Below, one piece after another: positions 30,990 to 40,285 of a stretch of DNA of 64,000 bases. Made by a program: the position numbers and the translations under genes. Position 1 is the stretch's first letter, and every line of letters begins with the position of its first letter. The DNA comes from Peribacillus frigoritolerans_B (GTDB lineage Bacteria; Bacillota; Bacilli; Bacillales; DSM-1321), in assembly GCF_044762665.1 (NCBI RefSeq), contig NZ_JBIWES010000001.1, positions 1 to 64,000 of the forward strand. The letters are read 5' to 3'. A model generated the notes under the pieces. It did not search any database. It had not been told where the DNA came from and worked only from the letters and a program-made list of their open reading frames with translations.

Positions 30990-33181
30990 TATTGGGCCAC
31001 TTCCTCATATCCGAGGCGATTGTATATTTCCTGAAGCACTTTCTTTGCTGCCTGCGGAATGACCGTACCAGGTCCAAAAATGGCTGTAGCGCCATTTTCC
31101 ATTAGGTAATCATAATCCTGTGCAGGGATGACGCCTCCTACGATCACTATGATGTCCTCACGGCCCAAGTTCTTCAGTTCCGCCATAAGCTGCGGCAACA
31201 ATGTTTTATGGCCGGCAGCAAGCGAACTCATTCCGACTACATGCACATCATTTTCCACGGCCTGGATGGCGGTTTCTTTCGGTGTTTGGAATAATGGACC
31301 GATATCGACATCATAGCCTAAATCCGCAAACCCCGTTCCGACTACTTTAGCTCCACGATCATGACCGTCCTGACCCATTTTAGCCATTAACAAACGCGGT
31401 CTTCTTCCTTCATTTTCAAGGAACTCTTCCGTCATGCGGACAACTTCCTCAATTTCCGCTTCTTTTGAGTATGCCGAGCTATATACGCCGCTGATAGAAC
31501 GGATCGTTGCTTTGTGACGTCCAGCCACCTCTTCGATCGCATCGGAGATTTCACCTAATGAAGCCCGTACTCTTGCAGCTTGCACAGCCAGTTCAAGAAG
31601 GTTACCTTCGCCAGTTCTGGCAGCCATTGAAAGCGCTTGAAGAGCTTCATCCACCTTTGCCTGATCACGTTTCGCTTTTAATTCGCTCAAACGCTTAAGC
31701 TGACTTTTGCGAACTGCTGTATTATCAATCTCCAGTATTTCAATCGGATCTTCTTTTTTCAAACGATACTTATTGACGCCTACGATCGTTTCATCTTGAG
31801 AATCGATTTTAGCCTGGCGCTTTGCAGCGGCTTCCTCGATCCTCATTTTTGGAAGGCCGGTTTCAATTGCCTTCGCCATTCCTCCCAGGCCTTCGATTTC
31901 TTCTATGTGAGCCCAAGCCCGTTCGATTAATTCATTAGTGAGCGATTCTACATAGTATGAACCCGCCCATGGATCGATTACTTTTGTGATCCCGGTTTCC
32001 TCCTGCAAATATAGCTGGGTATTGCGTGCTATGCGCGCCGAGAAATCCGTTGGCAGGGCAATGGCCTCATCCAATGCGTTCGTATGCAGGGACTGTGTAT
32101 GTCCAAGTGCAGCCGCATGCGCTTCAATAAGGGTCCTTGCGACATTGTTAAACGGATCCTGCTCGGAGAGACTCCAGCCGGAGGTTTGGGAATGAGTCCT
32201 CAATGCCATCGCTTTATTATTTTTCGGTTCGAATTGTTTCATCAGTTTTGACCAAATGAAACGAGCCGCCCGCATTTTCGCCACTTCCATGAAATAGTTC
32301 ATTCCTACAGCCCAAAAGAATGATAAGCGTGGTGCAAATTTATCGATATCCATACCTGCTTTCATTCCGGTACGTGCATACTCAAGCCCATCCGCCAGCG
32401 TATAGGCAAGTTCAATATCAGCCGGCGCCCCCGCTTCTTGCAGATGATAACCGGAGATGGAAATGGAATTGAACTTGGGCATATATTTGGATGTATACTC
32501 AAATATATCAGCTATGATTTTCATGGACATTTCAGGCGGGTAAATATACGTATTCCGAACCATGTATTCTTTTAGGATGTCATTTTGAATCGTGCCTGAA
32601 AGCTTATCCTGTGTTACACCTTGTTCTTCAGCTGTCACGATATAAAATGCAAGGACGGGTAATACAGCGCCGTTCATCGTCATTGACACGGACATCTGAT
32701 CAAGCGGAATGCCTTCGAACAGGATTTTCATGTCCAGAATGGAATCAATGGCAACTCCCGCCTTACCCACATCACCGATAACGCGTGGATGATCGGAGTC
32801 ATAACCGCGGTGTGTAGCTAAATCAAAAGCAACTGAGAGCCCTTTTTGCCCCATCGCCAGATTACGTCTGTAAAACGCATTGGATTCTTCGGCAGTCGAA
32901 AAACCTGCATACTGACGTATCGTCCAAGGACGATTGACATACATCGAAGGATAAGGCCCCCTTGTAAAAGGAGCGATGCCTGGCACACTTTCCATATGCT
33001 CCAGGTCGCGAATATCTTCCTCAACGTAAAGCGGTTTGATTTTTATTTGTTCATTGGTTTCAAACAGAAGATCCTCAATGTTTTTCCCAACTGCTTTTTC
33101 GGCTTCCTTTTTCCATGCTTCCGCTGTACCTTCCATCTTAGACTTAGCAGGATTTATAGCAGAAAAATCCGGTTTTTTCAT
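30989..33181 (-). CDS. scpA: Methylmalonyl-CoA mutase, large (catalytic) subunit
   Basis: A 730-aa adenosylcobalamin enzyme that interconverts (R)-methylmalonyl-CoA and succinyl-CoA. The TIM-barrel domain includes TRGPYPSMYVNRPWTIRQYAG and RTHSQTSGWSL. The C-terminal B12 domain carries DGHDRG (605-610) with the cobalt-ligating His607, and the GxVIPxxDxxxL-type ending. It forms a heterodimer with the small subunit, whose gene ends 2 bp upstream. Together with yqjD and mce it completes propionyl-CoA to succinyl-CoA. Confidence 0.96.
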   Translation of the reverse strand: MKKPDFSAINPAKSKMEGTAEAWKKEAEKAVGKNIEDLLFETNEQIKIKPLYVEEDIRDLEHMESVPGIAPFTRGPYPSMYVNRPWTIRQYAGFSTAEESNAFYRRNLAMGQKGLSVAFDLATHRGYDSDHPRVIGDVGKAGVAIDSILDMKILFEGIPLDQMSVSMTMNGAVLPVLAFYIVTAEEQGVTQDKLSGTIQNDILKEYMVRNTYIYPPEMSMKIIADIFEYTSKYMPKFNSISISGYHLQEAGAPADIELAYTLADGLEYARTGMKAGMDIDKFAPRLSFFWAVGMNYFMEVAKMRAARFIWSKLMKQFEPKNNKAMALRTHSQTSGWSLSEQDPFNNVARTLIEAHAAALGHTQSLHTNALDEAIALPTDFSARIARNTQLYLQEETGITKVIDPWAGSYYVESLTNELIERAWAHIEEIEGLGGMAKAIETGLPKMRIEEAAAKRQAKIDSQDETIVGVNKYRLKKEDPIEILEIDNTAVRKSQLKRLSELKAKRDQAKVDEALQALSMAARTGEGNLLELAVQAARVRASLGEISDAIEEVAGRHKATIRSISGVYSSAYSKEAEIEEVVRMTEEFLENEGRRPRLLMAKMGQDGHDRGAKVVGTGFADLGYDVDIGPLFQTPKETAIQAVENDVHVVGMSSLAAGHKTLLPQLMAELKNLGREDIIVIVGGVIPAQDYDYLMENGATAIFGPGTVIPQAAKKVLQEIYNRLGYEEVAQ

Positions 33182-33182
33182 T

Positions 33183-35093
33183 TCAGTTCACCCCTAGCTT
33201 CTGCAATAATTCCAGTAAAATGGATATTGCATTCGTTTTAACATGGATAAAATCTTTGACCCCGACTTCTCTTAGTGTAATTTCCAATTCTTCTTGCTGC
33301 TTACCGGCACTATAAATAGTGATGTCAGGGAATTGCTTTTTAATTTCTTTAATGATGATTGGCGCTAATTCCGAATAGTCACCATCACTGCCGCAAACAC
33401 AATAGATTGGGAGCTTGGTCGCAGCTACATAATCGATTGCTTCCTCAACGGTTTGACATCCCTTACTGCCGATTGTTTCAATACCGCCTGCCGCCGCAAG
33501 ACTGTTAACGAAATCTGCACGAGGTTTATAGGATTTGAGATTTTTCAAATTAATTAAACCGATAGCTGGAGCCGTTCCACTTAGTTCTTTAAACTTTTCA
33601 CTGCGCAGCCTTATCTGTTCGAACTGAATCGATACCCGATCCAAGTCAAGTGGGGTAATGCCGACCGGCTTCTCAACTTTCATATATGACACATGGTTAT
33701 CCTTTGTCGTGGTTTTAATCTTATCAGCGGGATTCGGATATACATTCGTTCCGATGATGCTTTCTTTTCTGAAAGCCGCATTTTGAACTCTTCCTTGGTG
33801 AACTTCAGCTATTTCTTTCTGAAGGGTGCCTTGTTTAATTAGCTCTAGAATCCCTCCAGCTGCTTCGATTTCAAGGAATTTTGCCCAAGCGTTTTCAGCC
33901 AATTCATCCGTTAGTTGCTCAACATACCATGAACCGCCAGCAGGATCGACCACTGTTGTGATATTTGTTTCTTCTTTTAAAATCAAGTGAGTATTACGGG
34001 CAATTCTTTCTGAAAACTCATCGGTTTCACCAGTTGCGTGTGTGAATGGATGGATTTGAAGATATTGAATGCCTCCAATAGCTGCAGCGAATGCTTGGTT
34101 CGTGGTCCGAAGAATATTGACGTGCTGATCATATAGCGTTTCTGTCAACTCGGAAGTAACGGCATGTATCGCCATTTTAAAATGGTCCGATGCTGTATCG
34201 AAAGCTTCTGCAAGACCTGCCCAAAGCCTTCTGGCAGCCCGCAGTTTAGCGATGGACATGAAGTAATTCGAATCCACAGCAAAAGAGAATACTATTTTTT
34301 CGGAAACCGAAGCAATAGAAAGCCCTTTCTTTTGCCCTTCCAATAGATATTGGACGGCTGCCGATAATCCGTAAGCTATTTCCTGTACGGCATTGGCTCC
34401 TCCATTATGGTAGACTGCCGTATTAACCAAAACTGTTTTTAAATCACTGCCTACCTTCTGATAATCCTGGATCGTCTTCAGCCAGTCTGCAAAATAGTCA
34501 TCCGTATCTTCTGGCAGCTGACCGCAAATGAGCCATTCTGCAATGGGATCTTCAGCAATAACGCCTGTCAATTGGGTATTTTGTGCTTCGGCAACAGCTT
34601 TGAATTGAGGGAATAATCCTTTTTGTTTCCCCTTAAGGTCAATGAAAACCGGTATTTCTTTTAATGGTATATCCTTAAACAATTTTTCAGCCCTTGCTCC
34701 ATCGGAAAGCAATCGTACAGGGTATGCCACAACATTTTGACCGCGCTTGAATGAAGCCTTCATCTTTTCATTTGCTTCTTCAGCCGTGATACCGCTTACA
34801 GGTTGAACGGCAAGCCAAGGTTTTTCATGATATCCCGTTGGGGACGTTCCTCGGGTGAAGGGGAAGAATCCTGGTAATTCAGCTACTTTTTCCCTTGATT
34901 CCGCCTTTTCTGTATAGAGTGGATGTAAAGTGATGCCCTCATATGTATTCGTTTTTAGCTTTTCTACACTTTTCCCTTTTAAACTTGTTTCCGCAGCTTC
35001 TTTCCACTCTTCAAAAGAAGGCTTAGGAAAGGTTATGTTTTTTACATCTTTCAGTTCCATCTGTAATCGCTTTCTTATCTTCTGCCGCCTCAT
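33183..35093 (-). CDS. mutA: Methylmalonyl-CoA mutase, small subunit
   Basis: A 636-aa non-catalytic mutase subunit, homologous to the large one along the barrel (FTRGTSPTGYHEKPWLAVQPVSG, RIARNTHLILKEETNITTVVDPAGGSWYVE). It has a degenerate B12 domain lacking the DxHxxG His, as usual for this subunit. GAAGGA lies 9 nt before the ATG at 35093; the internal Met at 35060 (MELKDVKN) has no SD, so the longer form is preferred. It is the first gene of the operon. A TetR/FadR-like palindrome lies 22 bp upstream. Confidence 0.92.
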   Translation of the reverse strand: MRRQKIRKRLQMELKDVKNITFPKPSFEEWKEAAETSLKGKSVEKLKTNTYEGITLHPLYTEKAESREKVAELPGFFPFTRGTSPTGYHEKPWLAVQPVSGITAEEANEKMKASFKRGQNVVAYPVRLLSDGARAEKLFKDIPLKEIPVFIDLKGKQKGLFPQFKAVAEAQNTQLTGVIAEDPIAEWLICGQLPEDTDDYFADWLKTIQDYQKVGSDLKTVLVNTAVYHNGGANAVQEIAYGLSAAVQYLLEGQKKGLSIASVSEKIVFSFAVDSNYFMSIAKLRAARRLWAGLAEAFDTASDHFKMAIHAVTSELTETLYDQHVNILRTTNQAFAAAIGGIQYLQIHPFTHATGETDEFSERIARNTHLILKEETNITTVVDPAGGSWYVEQLTDELAENAWAKFLEIEAAGGILELIKQGTLQKEIAEVHQGRVQNAAFRKESIIGTNVYPNPADKIKTTTKDNHVSYMKVEKPVGITPLDLDRVSIQFEQIRLRSEKFKELSGTAPAIGLINLKNLKSYKPRADFVNSLAAAGGIETIGSKGCQTVEEAIDYVAATKLPIYCVCGSDGDYSELAPIIIKEIKKQFPDITIYSAGKQQEELEITLREVGVKDFIHVKTNAISILLELLQKLGVN

Positions 35094-35114
35094 ACGCCCT
35101 GTTCCTTCATTGGG

Positions 35115-35132
35115 AGAACGAACGCTCAGTCA
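35115..35132 (-). promoter_or_regulatory. Candidate FadR/TetR-type operator at mutA
   Basis: The minus-strand 18-mer TGACTGA-GCGT-TCGTTCT matches the Bacillus FadR consensus TGAATGA-N4-TCATTCA at 11 of the 14 arm positions. It lies between a TATAAT-like hexamer (35179-35174) and the start codon. No fadR gene is in the window. The rest of 35133-35376 shows only the -10 and AT-rich sequence. Confidence 0.4.
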
Positions 35133-35377
35133 GTTTTGGATAAGAAAACCACCCTCCCGTCAATTTGATCTGGATTATACTAACATTCTACCATAATTTT
35201 CTTGAATTTTAAGACAATAGAAATTAGCAAATCTGTTATTAGGGAAACCACTAGCCTATTTTACTCTTTATAAATCAAGTACAGCCCCAGTTCTGTATTA
35301 GAACAGCTCTTAATAAAATAATAGCAAAAATAAAATTTTTGTCGATGTTTTTCTACGGAAAAGTGAAGTACAAAAAA

Positions 35378-35408
35378 GAAAAGGAAGGACCTTCCGGCCT
35401 TCCTTTTC
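35378..35408 (-). terminator. Terminator of the bkd operon
   Basis: GAAAAGGAAGG (35378-35388) pairs with CCTTCCTTTTC (35398-35408); TTTTTTG follows on the minus strand, immediately after the bkdB stop. Confidence 0.88.
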
Positions 35409-35414
35409 TTCATT

Positions 35415-36689
35415 TTAGTATATGGGAGTGTTATCTTTGGAAATCTTTTCGATGATTTCTTTAACCCTCGCGAGGAATCGACCGCATACGAGTCCGTCCA
35501 AAACACGATGATCAAGTGATAAACAGAGATTCACCATATCCCGTACTGCAATCATGTCATTTATGACCACTGGGCGTTTTACAATCGTTTCAACTTGTAA
35601 AATGGCCGCCTGTGGATGATTGATGATTCCCATGGACTGGACAGATCCGAATGAGCCAGTGTTATTAACAGTGAACGTACCACCTTGCATATCCTCTGCT
35701 TTTAACTTACCTGACTTCACTTTTGATGCAAGTTCCTGTATTTCCCTTGCTATACCTTTTATTGATTTTTCATCTGCATTTTTAATGACCGGTACAAATA
35801 AGGCATCCTCAGTCGCAACGGCTATCGATATATTGATTTCTTTCTTTTGTATGATTTTTTCGCCGGCCCACATCGAATTCAGCTCTGGGAATTCCGTAAG
35901 GGCTTGAGCAACCGCTTTAACGAAAAAGGCAAAGTACGTTAAATTATAGCCTTCTTTTTGTTTAAAATCGGTTTTTAGATTATCACGCAACTTCACCATA
36001 TTGCTTGCGTCAACTTCCACCATCGTCCAAGCATGGGGAATTTCGTGCTTACTTTTCAACATATTGGATGCAATTGCCTTACGGATGCCTGTAACCGGTA
36101 TTTCCTTGTCACCAGCCGCAGTCGGCACGTTAGTTACTGGACTTGTTTGACGATTGACTTGAGGGGCGACCACTTCAGGAGCCGAATCGGATATTGCGGA
36201 AGGCTCATCCGCCTTAGGAAGATTCCCTGATTCAACAAGTTTCAGTAAATCTTTACGGGTGATCCGTCCCTCATTCCCCGTTCCTTTAACTTTTGAAAGA
36301 TCGATTCCATGCTCCTGGGAAAGTTTTAACACAGCTGGCGAATAGCGAGCTTCCCTTGATGGTTTGGCCGCTTGCTGCGTAACAGGTGCAGCAACATTTT
36401 CCTCACTATGAGAAACTTGCCCAGCATTTTCGTTATCCGTCTTTGCCGTTTCAACTTCAATCGAGCAGATGACTTCCCCGACTGCCAATGTTTGATTCTC
36501 ATCCGCTTTCAATTCCTTGATGATGCCGGTGAAGGAAGAAGGAACCTCAGCATTTACTTTATCCGTCATCACTTCAGCTAGCGGATCATATTTCGTGACA
36601 TGATCCCCAGGCTTCACAAGCCATTTACTGATGGTTCCCTCTGTGACACTTTCGCCTAGTTGAGGCATCTTCATTAATTCCATAGCCAT
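35415..36689 (-). CDS. bkdB: Branched-chain 2-oxoacid dehydrogenase E2 (dihydrolipoyl acyltransferase)
   Basis: A 424-aa E2 core enzyme. A lipoyl domain (about 1-78, lipoyl Lys44 in MTDKVNAEV) is followed by an Ala/Pro/Gln-rich linker and a peripheral-subunit-binding domain (ARYSPAVLKLSQEHGIDLSKVKGTGNEGRITRKDLL). After a second linker comes the catalytic domain with HRVLDG (394-399). It transfers branched acyl groups to CoA. The start at 36689 has AAGGAGGAAC upstream; the frame is open to 36716 but reaches into the E1-beta stop. Confidence 0.94.
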   Translation of the reverse strand: MAMELMKMPQLGESVTEGTISKWLVKPGDHVTKYDPLAEVMTDKVNAEVPSSFTGIIKELKADENQTLAVGEVICSIEVETAKTDNENAGQVSHSEENVAAPVTQQAAKPSREARYSPAVLKLSQEHGIDLSKVKGTGNEGRITRKDLLKLVESGNLPKADEPSAISDSAPEVVAPQVNRQTSPVTNVPTAAGDKEIPVTGIRKAIASNMLKSKHEIPHAWTMVEVDASNMVKLRDNLKTDFKQKEGYNLTYFAFFVKAVAQALTEFPELNSMWAGEKIIQKKEINISIAVATEDALFVPVIKNADEKSIKGIAREIQELASKVKSGKLKAEDMQGGTFTVNNTGSFGSVQSMGIINHPQAAILQVETIVKRPVVINDMIAVRDMVNLCLSLDHRVLDGLVCGRFLARVKEIIEKISKDNTPIY

Positions 36690-36715
36690 AATTCGTTCCT
36701 CCTTCTTAACAGTCA

Positions 36716-37699
36716 TTAATACTCGGCCAATTCCCTCATTGCTTTTTCCACTTTATCAGGATTCACCATAAATTGTTTTTCCATCGTAGGCGCATAAGGC
36801 ATGGCAGGTACATCAGGCCCGGCCAATCGTTTTACAGGGGCATCCAAATCAAAAAGGCAATGCTCGGCAATTATGGCTGCGACCTCACTCATGATGCTTC
36901 CTTCTTTATTATCTTCCGTAACGAGTAATACTTTCCCCGTTTTAGAAGCTGCTTTTATGATGGCATCCTTATCCAAAGGGTACACGGTACGCAAGTCAAG
37001 AACATGTGCAGAAATTCCATCTGCAGCTAATTTTTCTGCTGCCTGAAGGGCAAAATGCACACAAAGGCCATAGGAGATGACAGTAATGTCTTCCCCGTCC
37101 CTTTTCACATCCGCCTTGCCGATTGGAAGTACATAATCTTCAGTGGGTACCTCACCCTTGATCAAGCGGTATGCGCGTTTATGTTCAAAGAAAAGCACTG
37201 GGTCTTCATCGCGAATGGCAGCTTTAAGCAAACCCTTTACATCATACGGAGTGGAAGGCATCACGATTTTCAAGCCCGGCTGATTGGCAAAGATCGCTTC
37301 AACCGATTGCGAATGATAAAGAGCTCCATGAATCCCTCCTCCATATGGAGCACGGATTACCATAGGACAGCTCCAGTCATTATTAGAACGGTATCTGATT
37401 TTGGCTGCCTCTGAAATGATTTGGTTAATGGCAGGCATGATGAAATCAGCAAATTGCATCTCAGCTATCGGCCGAAGCCCATACATGGCGGCTCCAATTC
37501 CAACTCCTGCAATTGCAGATTCTGCAAGCGGGGTATCGATGACCCTGTCTTCACCGAATTGGTCGTATAAACCATTAGTGGCTTTAAAGACCCCACCTTT
37601 TTTTCCTACATCCTCTCCCAATACGAATACACGGGAATCTCGTTCCATCTCTTCCCTCATTGCCATTGTCACGGCATCTATATAAGAAATCACTGGCAT
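36716..37699 (-). CDS. bkdAB: Branched-chain 2-oxoacid dehydrogenase E1 beta
   Basis: A 327-aa transketolase-like subunit (Transket_pyr plus C-terminal domains). It has DAVTMAMREEMERDSRVFVLGEDVG at the N-terminus, with the Glu that activates thiamine diphosphate, and then DTPLAESAIAGVGIGAAMYGLRPIAEMQF. The C-terminal half includes ALQAAEKLAADGISAHVLDLRTVYPLD. It forms the E1 alpha2beta2 tetramer with the product of the gene 12 bp upstream. SD AAGGGGGT precedes the ATG. Confidence 0.95.
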   Translation of the reverse strand: MPVISYIDAVTMAMREEMERDSRVFVLGEDVGKKGGVFKATNGLYDQFGEDRVIDTPLAESAIAGVGIGAAMYGLRPIAEMQFADFIMPAINQIISEAAKIRYRSNNDWSCPMVIRAPYGGGIHGALYHSQSVEAIFANQPGLKIVMPSTPYDVKGLLKAAIRDEDPVLFFEHKRAYRLIKGEVPTEDYVLPIGKADVKRDGEDITVISYGLCVHFALQAAEKLAADGISAHVLDLRTVYPLDKDAIIKAASKTGKVLLVTEDNKEGSIMSEVAAIIAEHCLFDLDAPVKRLAGPDVPAMPYAPTMEKQFMVNPDKVEKAMRELAEY

Positions 37700-37711
37700 T
37701 CTATTACCCCC

Positions 37712-38710
37712 TTACTTTTGTGCATACACATGATTCATAGCACTTTCAGCCTTTGGATATGGAGCATTTTCAGCATAATCGGTTGCTTCGTTGACTATCT
37801 TCATTACTTCATCATTCATTTGTTTCTCAAGGTCGTCATCCATGATTCCCACTTCTTTTAAATAGGCTCCAAATGTCTTTATGGAATCCTTCGTTTTGGC
37901 TTCGGCCACTTCGTCTGCCGTTCGGTAGCTTCGGTCATCATCATCACTTGAATGAGGTGTGAGCCTGTATGAAACGGTTTCTACCAGTGTTGGGCCTTCT
38001 CCCCTTCGTGCACGGTCAGCCGCTTCTTTCACCGCTGCATACACTGCCAATGGATCATTGCCATCCACCGTTATGCCAGGCATCCCATAGCCAATCGCCC
38101 TGTCGGAAACATTTTCACACGATAGCTGTTTCGAAATAGGAACGGAAATCGCATATTTATTATTTTCACACATGAAAATGACCGGTAGCTTATGCACACC
38201 TGCAAAGTTGGCCCCTTCATGAAAATCGCCCTGATTGGATGAACCTTCCCCAAACGTTACGAATGTCACCAAATCCTTACCTTCCATCTTCCCTGCAAGG
38301 GCAATTCCAACTGCATGCGGGACCTGTGTCGTTACAGGCGATGAACCAGTGACGATCCTATTTTTCTTTTGACCAAAATGACCAGGCATTTGGCGCCCGC
38401 CGGAATTGGGATCTTCCTCTTTCGCGAAACCGGAGAGCATCAAGTCTTTTGCGGTCATTCCGAAGGTAAGCACCACACCGACATCCCGATAATAAGGCAG
38501 TACATAATCCTTTTCCCGATCAAGTGCAAACGCAGCTCCAACCTGTGCAGCTTCTTGCCCCTGGCAGGAAATCACGAAGGGAATTTTCCCGGATCGGTTT
38601 AAAAGCCACATGCGCTCATCAATTCTGCGGGACAAAAGCATTGTCCGGTACATATCTAAAACCGTTTCCTCATTTAAGCCTAATTGTTCATGACGTTTTT
38701 CTACCATCAT
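37712..38710 (-). CDS. bkdAA: Branched-chain 2-oxoacid dehydrogenase E1 alpha
   Basis: A 332-aa E1 subunit that decarboxylates branched 2-oxo acids from Leu, Ile and Val. The thiamine diphosphate motif runs from FGEGSSNQGDFHEGANFAGV to CENNKYAIS. The substrate-channel segments GGRQMPGHFG and the phosphorylation-loop-like YRLTPHSSDDDDRSYR, in E1-alpha order, are also present. Two ATGs open the gene after AGGAGG; the second (38707) has slightly better spacing. Confidence 0.95.
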   Translation of the reverse strand: MMVEKRHEQLGLNEETVLDMYRTMLLSRRIDERMWLLNRSGKIPFVISCQGQEAAQVGAAFALDREKDYVLPYYRDVGVVLTFGMTAKDLMLSGFAKEEDPNSGGRQMPGHFGQKKNRIVTGSSPVTTQVPHAVGIALAGKMEGKDLVTFVTFGEGSSNQGDFHEGANFAGVHKLPVIFMCENNKYAISVPISKQLSCENVSDRAIGYGMPGITVDGNDPLAVYAAVKEAADRARRGEGPTLVETVSYRLTPHSSDDDDRSYRTADEVAEAKTKDSIKTFGAYLKEVGIMDDDLEKQMNDEVMKIVNEATDYAENAPYPKAESAMNHVYAQK

Positions 38711-38731
38711 AAAACCTCCTGACCTTATTCT

Positions 38732-40153
38732 TTATGAATGAATGGCACGTCCATCGACAGCAAGGGCCGCCTCTCCGATTGCTTCGGATAGACTTGGGTG
38801 CGGATGAATTGTCTTGCCTATCTCCCAAGGTGTCGCATCAAGCACTTTTGCAAGTCCAGCTTCTGAAATCATATCCGTAACATGTGGGCCGATCATATGA
38901 ACGCCCAGTATATCATCCGTTTTCTTATCGGCGATGATTTTGACAAAACCATCCGCTTCCCCGAAGACAAGGGCCTTACCAACTGCACGGAATGGGAATT
39001 TCCCAATTTTAAGGTCATAGCCTTCCTCGTTTGCCTGATCTTCCGTCAAACCGACACTTGCAGCTTCAGGGCTTGAATACACACACTTTGAAATGAGCGA
39101 ATAATCCAGCGGTTCCGGCTTTTGGCCCGCGATATGTTCAACGGCCGTAATACCTTCATGGGAGGCAACATGAGCCAATTGCAGACCGCCGATACAGTCA
39201 CCGACCGCATAGATATGTGATTCCTTCGTTTGGAAGAAGTCATTGGTTTCAATAAAACCTTTTTCTTTCACAATTTCCGTATTTTCAAGGCCGATCCCTT
39301 CTAGATTTGCTGATCTGCCTACGGAAACCAGCATTTTTTCAGCTGTGAATTCCTCTACCGAACCTTTGACTTCAGCAGAAATGGATACTGAAACATCCGT
39401 TTTCAGGGTTTCAGGCAATACCTTCGCACCCGTAACGAACTTGACGCCTTTTTTCGTTAGGAGACGAAGCATTTCACTGGAAATATCATGGTCCTCAGTC
39501 GGGATGATTCTATCTGCATATTCCAGAACTGTCACTTCCACACCAAAATCATTGAGCATCGATGCCCATTCAATGCCGATAACTCCACCGCCTACAATCA
39601 TCATTGATTTTGGTAAGCTCTCAAGCTTTAGAGCTTCATCCGATGTAAGCACCAATTCCCCATCAATAGCCAAACCGGGCAGTGTCTTCGGACGTGAACC
39701 TGTAGCAATGATGACATTCTGTGGAATGAGCATTTCATTTTCACTGCCATTATTCATTTCCACGGAAATTGTCCCAGGCATCGGTGAAAATATAGAAGGA
39801 CCAAGTATACGTCCTAACCCTTCATAAACCGTTATCTTTCCTTGTTTCATCAGGTGCTGAACGCCTTTATAGAGTTGATCGACCACTTTATTCTTTCTTT
39901 CCTGCACTTTAAGGAAATCTACCTTTACATCCCCGGTAACAATACCGAATTCCTCACTTTTCACTGCAGTCTGATAAACTTCCGCACTCCTTAAAAGTGC
40001 TTTCGAAGGGATACAGCCTTTATGTAGACACGTTCCGCCGAGCTTGCCTTTCTCCACGACAGCCGTTTTCAATCCTAATTGAGCAGCCCTTATTGCCGCC
40101 ACATACCCGCCTGTTCCTCCTCCGAGGATAACGAGGTCAAATTCTTCAGCCAA
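38732..40153 (-). CDS. lpdV: Dihydrolipoyl dehydrogenase (E3) of the branched-chain complex
   Basis: A 473-aa FAD disulfide oxidoreductase that reoxidises E2-bound dihydrolipoamide with NAD+. It has the FAD motif GGGTGGYVAA, redox-active Cys42 and Cys47 in GGTCLHKGCIPSK, the NAD site GGGVIGIEWASML, and the dimer-interface His-Glu pair in HPHPSLSEAIGEAA. The start is probably TTG at 40153, as AGGAGG has good spacing to it and the protein then begins MAEEFDLVILGGG like homologues; a GTG at 40159 lies on the SD. In B. subtilis buk precedes this gene; here it is leucine dehydrogenase. Confidence 0.95.
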   Translation of the reverse strand: MAEEFDLVILGGGTGGYVAAIRAAQLGLKTAVVEKGKLGGTCLHKGCIPSKALLRSAEVYQTAVKSEEFGIVTGDVKVDFLKVQERKNKVVDQLYKGVQHLMKQGKITVYEGLGRILGPSIFSPMPGTISVEMNNGSENEMLIPQNVIIATGSRPKTLPGLAIDGELVLTSDEALKLESLPKSMMIVGGGVIGIEWASMLNDFGVEVTVLEYADRIIPTEDHDISSEMLRLLTKKGVKFVTGAKVLPETLKTDVSVSISAEVKGSVEEFTAEKMLVSVGRSANLEGIGLENTEIVKEKGFIETNDFFQTKESHIYAVGDCIGGLQLAHVASHEGITAVEHIAGQKPEPLDYSLISKCVYSSPEAASVGLTEDQANEEGYDLKIGKFPFRAVGKALVFGEADGFVKIIADKKTDDILGVHMIGPHVTDMISEAGLAKVLDATPWEIGKTIHPHPSLSEAIGEAALAVDGRAIHS

Positions 40154-40232
40154 AACCACTCCTCCTCACAAATACATACTATTAGTCACCATTTTTACTT
40201 GTCCTATGTTTATTACGTTATCCATCTTTAAA

Positions 40233-40264
40233 ATTCCTGTGTTTATTTAAAAAAACACAGGAAT
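40233..40264 (-). terminator. Hairpin between bcd and lpdV
   Basis: ATTCCTGTGTTT (40233-40244) pairs perfectly with 40253-40264; TTTT follows on the minus strand. It may partly separate bcd from the dehydrogenase genes. Confidence 0.6.
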
Positions 40265-40285
40265 CTATATCTTGTAATACTACAT

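Noticed and set aside
35261..35515. 84-codon minus-strand ORF
   Set aside because: It crosses the bkd terminator and the 3' end of bkdB in another frame.
39243..39827. 194-codon plus-strand reading frame
   Set aside because: It lies wholly antisense to lpdV, has no SD and low-complexity Ser/Ile-rich composition; it is a shadow of the real gene.
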